Source: an uncultured Actinomycetes bacterium (lineage in GTDB: Bacteria > Actinomycetota > Acidimicrobiia > Acidimicrobiales > Microtrichaceae). Taken from it: 5,198 nucleotides of DNA. The notes beneath the pieces are model-generated. The model was not told the origin of the DNA. It was given only the letters and a program-made list of their open reading frames with translations, and made no database searches. The stretch covers positions 1 through 5,198 of the forward strand of contig CAJANQ010000412.1 of NCBI GenBank assembly GCA_903941145.1. Direction: 5' to 3'. Position numbers and translations under genes: made by a program. Of the stretch, positions 1 to 5,198 are shown in pieces; within the stretch, counting starts at the first letter, position 1, and every line of letters begins with the position of its first letter.

Positions 1-39
1 ACCCGGTTCAGCACCGGAGCCGACTTCGTGCTGCAATAG
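1..39 (+). CDS. C-terminal end of an upstream gene (partial, unidentified)
   Basis: The window opens in a reading frame that gives TRFSTGADFVLQ and then a TAG stop at 37-39. Only 12 residues are visible, so no family can be named. It is on the same strand as the next gene, and only 26 bases separate its stop from the next start. This fits an upstream member of the same operon. That it codes at all is inferred from the tight spacing and the absence of any promoter-like sequence in the gap. The alternative is that these 39 bases are not coding. Confidence 0.4.
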   Translation, partial: TRFSTGADFVLQ

Positions 40-50
40 GGCGAACGCAC

Positions 51-57
51 AGGGGGG
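51..57 (+). promoter_or_regulatory. Ribosome binding site of the monooxygenase fusion gene
   Basis: The purine run AGGGGGG lies 8 bases before the ATG at 66. It is the only Shine-Dalgarno-like sequence in the 26-base gap after the upstream TAG, and it supports that ATG as the start. No -35/-10 promoter can be recognised in the gap. Confidence 0.6.
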
Positions 58-65
58 ACGGCCTG

Positions 66-2300
66 ATGGCCATTGACGACACAGGGGCCGACGCGTCCGA
101 GGCGCAGGAGTCAGAGGAGTCGGCTGGCGCCGCGAAGCACACCGGAAGGCGCTGGGCGTTCGCCGCAGTTGCGGTCCTGGCGCTCGCAGCGGTCGGCTGG
201 TTCGTGGTGCGGCCCGCGGTGTTCCCGCCGCTCGAGCAGGCGTCGGGCATCGCCCCCAAGGCTCCTCGCCTGAACGCGGGCACCGACCAGCGCCTGTTCC
301 GGTTCGACCCCGAGCAGTCGACCGCGACCTACTCCGTCAAGGAGGAGCTGGCCGGCAAGAAGATGGCGACCGCGGTCGGGAGCACCAGTGCGGTGTCCGG
401 CGACGTGGTGGTCGACGACAACGACGCCTCGGCGTCGGTCCTGGGCACGGTGGTGGTCGACGTGCACCAGATGCGGTCCGACAACGCGCTCCGCGACGCC
501 CGCGTGCAGATGGCGTACCTCGAGTCGCACGACTATCCGCTGGCCGAGTTCACCCCGGACACGCTCGACGGGCTGCCCAAGGAAGCCGTGGACGACAAGT
601 GGTACCCGGTCACGGTGTCCGGCCGTCTCAAGGTGCACGGCCTGACCGAGCCCTCGACCTGGAAGGGCAAGGTGCGTCTGAGCGGCGACGAGCTGCAGGT
701 GAAGATCGGCACCACGGTGAAGATGTCGACCTACGACGTCGGCCCGATCTCGCTCGTGGGCATGGTCCGCACGGCCGACGACGTCGCGCTCAGCCTCGAC
801 CTCGTGGCGGTCGACGTCGCCGTCCGGCAGCCGTCCACCGTCATCGAGGTGCCGGACCCGAGCGGCCCCGAGAAGGTGTCCGACGTCGCCGCGCCCTCGT
901 ACGCCAAGGACGTCGAGCCGATCCTCGCCGCGTCCTGTGCCTCGTGCCACGCCCCGGACCAGGCGGGCTCCGAGGCCCTCTCGCTCGCGACCGCGGCCGA
1001 CGCCCGGAAGTACGCCGCCGGCATCGCGCTCTCGACCTCCACCCGGTACATGCCGCCGTGGCTCGCGTCGGACAAGAACATCCCGCTGCAGCACGACCCC
1101 CGGCTCTCGACGAAGGCCATCACGACGCTCCAGAAATGGGCCGACGCAGGTGCCCCGCTCGACGTGGAGGAGACCAAGCGGATCCGCAGCTCGGTGCCCG
1201 CGCCGCCGGCGCCTCGCCGCGACGTGGTGCTGGCGTCCTCCACGCCGTACCAAGGTGACGGCAAGGTCACGAACGACTACCGGTGCTTCATCCTCGACCC
1301 GAAGTTCGTCGACCCCACGATCGTGACCGGCTATGCGTTCGAGCCCGACCGGGTGAAGAACCTGCACCACGCCCTCATCTACCGGTCCGGTCCGTCCTCG
1401 CGGGCCGAGGCCGAGTCCAAGGACGGGGCGGACGGCCGGCCGGGGTGGACCTGCTACGGCGGGACCGGCCTCAGTGCAGACCCTGCAGTGGCGGGCATCA
1501 CCGGCCGCTCCCGCAGCAGGGAGGCGCTCTTCGCCGGCTGGGCGCCTGGCCAGGCGCCTCGCAGGTTCGGTGCGGGCACCGGGTTCAAGTTCGAGCCCGG
1601 CGACTTCATCGTGATCCAGATCCACTACCACTTCCACAAGGGCATAGTGACCCCGCCGGACCAGTCGAAGGTGTCGCTCGAGACCACGGCGCCCTCGCCG
1701 GACCTGCGCGAGATCTACGTGGCCAACCCGATCGCGCCCGTGGAGATGCCGTGCGCCCCGGGTGTGACCGGGCCGCTCTGCGACCGGAGCGCGGCCCGTG
1801 CGGACCTGCAGCGGCAGTACGGCGCGGCAGCGAGCATCTCGGACTTTGCGCTCAAGCGCTGCCAGTGGACGCTCGCCGACATGCCGAAGGGCCCGTCCAA
1901 CACCGGCTCGACGTTCTGCGACAACCGACTTCCCTCGGGTGGGCAGATCGTCGACGTGCTCGGCCACATGCACGAGCTGGGCACCACGTTCCGGATGACC
2001 CTCAACCCGGGTCGGCCCACGGAGAAGGTGCTGCTGGACATTCCTCGGTGGGACTTCTCCTGGCAGCTCAACTACCAGCCGGTCGAGGCGGTCAACTTCA
2101 GCCCGGGTGACGTGCTCCGGATCGAGTGTGGGTGGGACCGCTCGTTGCGGTCGGACCCGGACCCGCGGTACCTACTCTTTGGAGAGGGGACCGAGGACGA
2201 GATGTGCTTCTCGACGATTGCAGTGCTCCCGGCCCAGCCGGGTTCGGGGAACGCTGCCGTCCGACCGGCAGCACAGGGCACACGCCGACCTGGAGGATGA
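66..2300 (+). CDS. Membrane-anchored YceI / cytochrome c / copper type II monooxygenase fusion
   Basis: This 744-residue protein has four parts. Residues 1-30 are an acidic cytoplasmic tail, and about 31-48 form one membrane helix followed by RP, so the rest should face outward. Residues about 77-255 resemble YceI (lipid/isoprenoid binders): RSDNALRD at 137-144, then a YPLAEF segment and a KVHGLTEP segment. Residues about 275-366 are a cytochrome c domain with CASCH (C291, C294, H295), MPPW at 329-332 (M329 a possible axial ligand) and a closing KWADAGAPLD. Residues about 390-735 resemble the copper type II ascorbate-dependent monooxygenases (PHM, DBH). NLHH (H434, H435) and QIHYHFH (H520) match the CuH ligands; GHMHELG (H634, H636) and DEMC (M713) match the CuM ligands. 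GWAPGQ is also typical of the bacterial relatives. The expected reaction is O2-dependent hydroxylation; the substrate is unknown. The start is supported by AGGGGGG 8 bases upstream. The stop lies just before the protease gene. Domain calls rest on motifs recognised by eye; the family is firm, the substrate open. Confidence 0.95.
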   Translation: MAIDDTGADASEAQESEESAGAAKHTGRRWAFAAVAVLALAAVGWFVVRPAVFPPLEQASGIAPKAPRLNAGTDQRLFRFDPEQSTATYSVKEELAGKKMATAVGSTSAVSGDVVVDDNDASASVLGTVVVDVHQMRSDNALRDARVQMAYLESHDYPLAEFTPDTLDGLPKEAVDDKWYPVTVSGRLKVHGLTEPSTWKGKVRLSGDELQVKIGTTVKMSTYDVGPISLVGMVRTADDVALSLDLVAVDVAVRQPSTVIEVPDPSGPEKVSDVAAPSYAKDVEPILAASCASCHAPDQAGSEALSLATAADARKYAAGIALSTSTRYMPPWLASDKNIPLQHDPRLSTKAITTLQKWADAGAPLDVEETKRIRSSVPAPPAPRRDVVLASSTPYQGDGKVTNDYRCFILDPKFVDPTIVTGYAFEPDRVKNLHHALIYRSGPSSRAEAESKDGADGRPGWTCYGGTGLSADPAVAGITGRSRSREALFAGWAPGQAPRRFGAGTGFKFEPGDFIVIQIHYHFHKGIVTPPDQSKVSLETTAPSPDLREIYVANPIAPVEMPCAPGVTGPLCDRSAARADLQRQYGAAASISDFALKRCQWTLADMPKGPSNTGSTFCDNRLPSGGQIVDVLGHMHELGTTFRMTLNPGRPTEKVLLDIPRWDFSWQLNYQPVEAVNFSPGDVLRIECGWDRSLRSDPDPRYLLFGEGTEDEMCFSTIAVLPAQPGSGNAAVRPAAQGTRRPGG
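1541..1558. repeat. Perfect 18-base palindrome inside the monooxygenase gene
   Basis: GGCGCCTGG (1541-1549) is followed directly by its reverse complement CCAGGCGCC (1550-1558). It encodes APGQAP within the GWAPGQ motif of the copper monooxygenase domain. With no loop it would form a cruciform or a protein-dimer site, not a good RNA hairpin. The coding constraint in GC-rich DNA may explain it. Confidence 0.5.
2292..2296 (+). promoter_or_regulatory. Ribosome binding site that selects the GTG start of the protease gene
   Basis: GGAGG lies inside the last codons of the monooxygenase gene. It directly abuts an in-frame ATG at 2297 (zero spacing, too close) but is 6 bases from an in-frame GTG at 2303, which is ideal. 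The site therefore favours the GTG. The two genes are probably translationally coupled, since the upstream TGA is at 2298-2300. Confidence 0.65.
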
Positions 2301-2302
2301 AC

Positions 2303-3478
2303 GTGCGCAAGGTGTGGGGAGCAGCCGCAGTGGCCGTGACGGTGGCCTTTGCCGCCGCGTGCACCGCTGCCCCGGCACCCGGTACGGCTACGACGACGAC
2401 CACGGTTCCCGGTGATCCGTCGTCGCCCGTCATCTCCAGCTTTGTGGCGTCGGGGTCCGGCGGGCCTGCCCCTCTGACCGTGGCCCTGGGCTGGACCATC
2501 TCGGACCCGTCGGACCTGGAGATGGTCTGCGAGATCGACGCCGACGGCGACGGCACCTACGACCAGACGGTCGTCTCGTGCACCAGCGACACCGTCCGCA
2601 CGCTGAACTTCCCGACCCAGGGCACGACGCGTGTCGGTCTGCGGGTCAGCGACGGCGCGTCCCCGCCGGTCACGGCCGGGGTCGACGTCGTGGCCGGCGC
2701 CCCTTCCGGCGAGCCGTTCAACATCTCGCTCCTGTTCGTCGGGTCGTTCACCCCGACCCGGACCGCGGCCTTCAACAGCGCCGCCAACCGGTGGTCCCAG
2801 GTGATCCACACCGGTCTGTCGGACCTTCCGCTCACCTACGCAGCCGCTGGCTGCGGCGAGGACTCCGCAGCGTTCTCGGGGACGATCGACGACGTGCTCA
2901 TCACCGCCTCGGTCACGGCGATCGACGGGCCGGGCAACGTCCTGGCGTCCGCCGGCCCCTGCTACTACCGCACGGCCGACGGACTGGCGCTCGCCGGGTC
3001 CATGCAGTTCGACGTCGCCGACATCGTCAACCTCGAGAACTCGGGCGACCTCGAGGACGTCGTGCTGCACGAGATGGGCCACGTGCTCGGGATCGGCACG
3101 CTCCCCGGCTGGTCGAGCAACCAGGCCGGCGCCGGCACCTTGACGTCGTCGTTCGTCGGCCCTCGGGCCCGTGGGGCGTGGCAGGAGCTGGGGGGCAACG
3201 GCGCGGTCCCGGTCGAGAACAACGGCATCCCGGGCACGACCGACAGCCACTGGCGCGAGTCGGTCTTCGACCGTGAGCTCATGACCGGGTACGAGGACGC
3301 GGGTCGCGACCCGCTCAGCCGGCTGACCGTCGCTGCGCTGGGCGACCTGGGCTACGGAGTGAACCTGTCCTCGGCGGAGAACTTCCTGCTCCCGATGCCG
3401 GTCGTCCGGATGCCAGCTGCCCGTGCGGCCCAGGCGCCGACCGAACGGATCCTGCTTCCCGTGGGCGGTGTCGGGTGA
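2303..3478 (+). CDS. Secreted lipoprotein zinc metalloprotease, leishmanolysin-like, with PKD-like domain
   Basis: This is a 391-residue protein if it starts at GTG 2303; ATG 2297 would add two residues, but its Shine-Dalgarno spacing would be zero. Residues 1-19 form a short lipoprotein signal peptide (RK, then a hydrophobic stretch) ending in AAAC with C20 as the likely lipidated cysteine. Ala at -3 is less usual than Leu. A Thr/Pro-rich linker follows (about 21-37). Residues about 42-131 look like a PKD/Ig-like domain, with an acidic DADGDGTYD loop at 79-87. From about 138 the sequence matches bacterial relatives of leishmanolysin (peptidase family M8). It has HEMGHVLGIG with zinc ligands H256 and H260 and catalytic E257, a third ligand H316 in SHWRE, 56 residues further on, and a Met-turn LMTGY with M327. 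LGDLGYGVN then closes the catalytic domain. The expected role is zinc-dependent endopeptidase activity on the outer face of the membrane; the substrate is unknown. It sits 2 bases after the monooxygenase stop and overlaps the next gene by 4 bases. Family assignment is strong; the exact start is less certain. Confidence 0.93.
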   Translation: MRKVWGAAAVAVTVAFAAACTAAPAPGTATTTTTVPGDPSSPVISSFVASGSGGPAPLTVALGWTISDPSDLEMVCEIDADGDGTYDQTVVSCTSDTVRTLNFPTQGTTRVGLRVSDGASPPVTAGVDVVAGAPSGEPFNISLLFVGSFTPTRTAAFNSAANRWSQVIHTGLSDLPLTYAAAGCGEDSAAFSGTIDDVLITASVTAIDGPGNVLASAGPCYYRTADGLALAGSMQFDVADIVNLENSGDLEDVVLHEMGHVLGIGTLPGWSSNQAGAGTLTSSFVGPRARGAWQELGGNGAVPVENNGIPGTTDSHWRESVFDRELMTGYEDAGRDPLSRLTVAALGDLGYGVNLSSAENFLLPMPVVRMPAARAAQAPTERILLPVGGVG

Positions 3479-3699
3479 GTGACAACCTGCCGTCGGGCCG
3501 CGAATGGGTGGCTCGGTTCGCCGCCGCCACGGGCCAGTCCGACCTGTCGGACGCGGACGTCGAGGCACTCCTGGACCTGGCCGGCGTGGCCGCGCACAGC
3601 TCGGAACGGCTGGCGGCACCGCTGGCCTGCTTCCTCGTCGGACGTGCGGGCATGGACCCCGCTGCGGCCCTCGAGCTGTCCCGCACGCTGCTGGACTGA
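3475..3699 (+). CDS. DUF6457-type small actinobacterial protein
   Basis: This is a 74-residue, acidic, mostly helical, soluble protein with no signal peptide or membrane segment. It begins with a polar stretch containing EWVARFAAATG. A helix with DVEALLDLAG follows, then AAHSSERLAAPLACFLVGRA and a final helix ending SRTLLD. This pattern matches DUF6457, as I recall it a short actinobacterial domain found alone or attached to MobA-like nucleotidyltransferases and near molybdenum cofactor genes. No molecular function is established that I know of. The GTG start overlaps the protease stop in the arrangement GTGA (3475-3478), and a weak GGGCGG lies 6 bases upstream, so translation is probably coupled to the protease gene. 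A cytoplasmic protein at the end of a unit that otherwise encodes secreted proteins is unexpected; co-transcription may not mean shared function. Confidence 0.85.
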   Translation: MSDNLPSGREWVARFAAATGQSDLSDADVEALLDLAGVAAHSSERLAAPLACFLVGRAGMDPAAALELSRTLLD

Positions 3700-3719
3700 C
3701 CGAAGGTCGTCCTGGTCAG
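3696..3719. terminator. Inverted repeat between convergent genes, possible weak bidirectional terminator
   Basis: CTGACC (3696-3701) is matched by its reverse complement GGTCAG (3714-3719), with a 12-base loop. An alternative smaller hairpin, GACC-GAA-GGTC, lies at 3698-3708. The larger repeat carries the stop codons of both convergent genes in its arms. There is no T-tract on either side, so an intrinsic terminator is doubtful. The position between two facing stops is the main argument for it. Confidence 0.2.
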
Positions 3720-5198
3720 CGGACCGGTGCGTTGCCGATGACCTCGACCCAGCGGTCGACCACGGCGGCGATGTCGTACTGCGCTGCCGTGTCACGGGCG
3801 GTCGCCATGTCGTAGTTGGCAGGCCGGAAGTCCCTGACGGCCTGGACGAACGCCGACGGGTCGTCGGCCGGGACGACGGTCCCGCACCCGAGCTCGGCAA
3901 CGAGCTCCGGAACCGCCCCCACCGCCGTCGCCACCACCGGAGCTCCGACGAGCGCCGCCTCGATCAGGCTGGCCGGCATGCCCTCGGTCTGGCTCGGCAG
4001 CAGCAACGCGTCGATCGAGGAGAGCATCTCGGCGGGCCGGCGGACGGCGCCGAGCAGGTGGACCCGACCCGGGGCGAGCGCTGCTGCAGCCTCCTCGAGC
4101 TCGGCCCGTAGCGGTCCGTCACCGGCCAGGAGCAGGTGCGCGTCGGGTCGCTCGGCGACCGCCTCGACGGCGAGCATCGGCCGCTTCTCCGTCGAGAGCG
4201 CTCCCAGGTAGCCGAGCACGAACGTGTCCTCGTCGAGCCCGAGCGACGACCGGAGCGCCGAGCGCGCGGCGACGTCCCGGGGAGGGAAGGCCGCCACGTC
4301 GACGGCGTTGGGGATCACGCTCACCCGGTCCGCCGGGACGTCGAAGTGCTCGATGATCCACTGGGCGATGTCGGGCGACAACGCGATGACCTGCTCGGCC
4401 CTGCGCAGCGGTGCGCCGATCCGGAGCGCGCTCAGCGGCACGGTGCTCCAGTACTTGGGGTCGCCGATGTTCCGGTAGATGAACGGCTTGCCGTTGAGTG
4501 CGCTGAGCACCGTCGCCGGCCAGAGGCCGAGCGAACCGTGCACCACCACGACGTCGCTCTGCTGCGCGGCGGAGCGCAGGGCCAGCATGGTCCGGGGGTC
4601 GCCGCGGCCGCGGCCGAGCACCTGGAACGGCAGCGTGCCGCCGGAGTCGGACACGGCGACGGTGCGCACGTCGACCCCGCGGTCCTCGAGTGCCTCGCCG
4701 AGCTGGTGGGCGAAGACCTCTGCACCGCGACGCTCGGTGGTGGCGGTGACCTGCAGCACGCGCCGGCCGACGAGGCCGCCGGTGCCGGTGACGCGGTCGA
4801 CCACGCCTTCCCAGAGCGCACCAACCTTGGACATGGAGAACTCGGCGCCGCAGTGGGCGCGGGCCGCCGGTCCGTAGGTCTGCGCATGCTCGAGCACGTC
4901 GAGCGCGGCCTCGGCCAGGGCGTCGTAGTCCTCGGCAGCGACGACCCGGCCCGTGCGACCGTCGAGGACCACCGACGAGGTGCCGCCCACGTCAGTGGCT
5001 GCGACCGGGAGGCCCGACAGGCTGGCCTCGATGGCGGCGCCTGGGATGCCTTCGGTGCGGCTGGGCAGCAGGAGGGCGTCCGCTGCGGCCAGGCCCGTGC
5101 GCGCAGGAATCACCCCGAGGAGCTTGATGCGGTCGGCATACGGTGCGGCCGCGGCCGCGACCTCGTCGGCCATCGGGCCGGAACCGCCCACCAGGACG
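3716..5198 (-). CDS. Tandem GT4-type glycosyltransferase, two catalytic units in one frame (5' end missing)
   Basis: The gene runs off the right edge. A GTG at 5191 is not a start, because the residues before and after it (VL, then VGGSGPMADE) form a typical inner strand of a GT-B fold. About 146 visible codons (5198-4760) are the C-terminal nucleotide-sugar-binding half of a first transferase, with an E-x7-E motif (Glu codons 5051-5053 and 5027-5029) in SRTEGIPGAAIEAS. From about 4759 a second, complete unit of 347 residues follows in the same frame with almost no linker. It has an N-terminal Rossmann-like start (VLQVTATTERRGAEVF), SVIPNAVD near the domain boundary, GYLGALSTEKRP with the donor-binding Lys at 4184-4186, and a second E-x7-E (3983-3985 and 3959-3961) in SQTEGMPASLIEAA. 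Both units look like retaining GT4 enzymes that use nucleotide-sugar donors, probably at the cytoplasmic face in polysaccharide or glycolipid assembly. Donor and acceptor cannot be told. No stop or obvious frameshift separates the units. The gene converges on the plus-strand operon with 16 bases between stops. Confidence 0.92.
   Translation of the reverse strand, partial: VLVGGSGPMADEVAAAAAPYADRIKLLGVIPARTGLAAADALLLPSRTEGIPGAAIEASLSGLPVAATDVGGTSSVVLDGRTGRVVAAEDYDALAEAALDVLEHAQTYGPAARAHCGAEFSMSKVGALWEGVVDRVTGTGGLVGRRVLQVTATTERRGAEVFAHQLGEALEDRGVDVRTVAVSDSGGTLPFQVLGRGRGDPRTMLALRSAAQQSDVVVVHGSLGLWPATVLSALNGKPFIYRNIGDPKYWSTVPLSALRIGAPLRRAEQVIALSPDIAQWIIEHFDVPADRVSVIPNAVDVAAFPPRDVAARSALRSSLGLDEDTFVLGYLGALSTEKRPMLAVEAVAERPDAHLLLAGDGPLRAELEEAAAALAPGRVHLLGAVRRPAEMLSSIDALLLPSQTEGMPASLIEAALVGAPVVATAVGAVPELVAELGCGTVVPADDPSAFVQAVRDFRPANYDMATARDTAAQYDIAAVVDRWVEVIGNAPVR
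3923..4012 (-). repeat. Diverged internal repeat, copy 2 (donor-binding core of the second transferase)
   Basis: These 30 codons begin DALLLPSQTEG and continue through the E-x7-E motif. Aligned by eye without gaps, 20 of 30 residues equal those at 4991-5080, which lie 1068 bases away in the same frame. Part of the similarity is family conservation, so this may be homology between two old units and not a recent duplication. Confidence 0.7.
4991..5080 (-). repeat. Diverged internal repeat, copy 1 (donor-binding core of the first transferase)
   Basis: These 30 codons begin DALLLPSRTEG and correspond to 3923-4012 with 20 identical residues of 30 and no gaps. This is the visible sign that the reading frame holds two glycosyltransferase units. 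Confidence 0.7.

Noticed and set aside
1..39. Resemblance of the upstream tail (RFSTGADFVLQ) to the RFGAGTGF...FIVIQ segment of the copper monooxygenase, hinting at a paralogue upstream
   Set aside because: The match is too short and gapped to mean anything, and the tail ends where the monooxygenase would continue into its HYH motif.
111..1973. Long open frame on the minus strand (620 codons) opposite the monooxygenase gene
   Set aside because: Its product is a run of Arg, Gly, His and Val with no recognisable domain. It is the antisense shadow of a high-GC gene whose own frame has clear domains and motifs.
2126..2302. Upstream extension of the protease frame to a start at 2126
   Set aside because: It would lie deep in the monooxygenase gene, including its M713 copper-ligand region, and would bury the signal peptide inside the protein.
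2072..3619. Minus-strand open frame of 515 codons opposite the protease and DUF6457 genes
   Set aside because: Low-complexity Arg/Gly-rich product spanning three plus-strand genes. The plus strand encodes motif-rich proteins there.
3479..4111. Plus-strand open frame of 210 codons crossing the convergent junction
   Set aside because: It overlaps both the DUF6457 gene and the glycosyltransferase gene in other frames, and its translation is Arg-rich without motifs.
4599..4616. CCGCGG/CGGCCG-rich stretch resembling a repeat
   Set aside because: It encodes GRGRG in the second glycosyltransferase unit. Ordinary low-complexity coding sequence.
5145..5158. GC-only palindrome made of two overlapping GCGGCCGC units
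   Set aside because: It encodes a run of alanines in the glycosyltransferase and is explained by GCG/GCC codon use in GC-rich DNA.
5189..5191. GTG as the start of the tandem glycosyltransferase
   Set aside because: The open frame continues to the window edge and the residues across this point form a typical glycosyltransferase inner strand, so the real start is outside.

Overview
The window is high-GC DNA, roughly 70% by eye, with strong G/C bias at third codon positions. Genes are closely packed, GTG starts are used, and there is a DUF6457-type small protein, a family known mainly from Actinomycetota. This suggests an actinobacterium, possibly of the Acidimicrobiia, but nothing here fixes the genus. 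There are no RNA genes, CRISPR arrays or insertion sequences, and no gene-free stretch longer than about 30 bases.

Layout. Positions 1-39 hold the last 12 codons of an upstream plus-strand gene. Three plus-strand genes follow and read like one transcription unit. The first (66-2300) is a 744-residue membrane-anchored protein joining a YceI-like lipid-binding domain, a single-heme cytochrome c domain and a copper type II (PHM/DBH-like) monooxygenase domain in one chain. The second (2303-3478) is a secreted lipoprotein with a PKD-like domain and a leishmanolysin-like zinc protease domain. The third (3475-3699) is a 74-residue DUF6457-type protein that overlaps the second gene by 4 bases. The stop of the third gene faces the stop of a minus-strand gene (3716-5198, running off the right edge) across 16 bases. 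That gene encodes two GT4-type glycosyltransferases in tandem in one reading frame.

How the genes may work together. The first two products both act outside the cytoplasmic membrane: an oxidoreductase carrying its own heme next to a dicopper monooxygenase site, and a surface zinc protease. All six copper ligands expected from PHM/DBH are present, as are the heme CxxCH motif and the protease HExxH motif with its distant third His and Met-turn. The attractive but unproven idea is a self-sufficient extracytoplasmic copper monooxygenase that takes electrons through a tethered cytochrome c instead of ascorbate, with YceI binding an isoprenoid or quinone-like lipid. The protease may supply peptide substrates or may simply be co-expressed. 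The tandem glycosyltransferase belongs to a separate, convergent unit, probably for polysaccharide or glycolipid synthesis.
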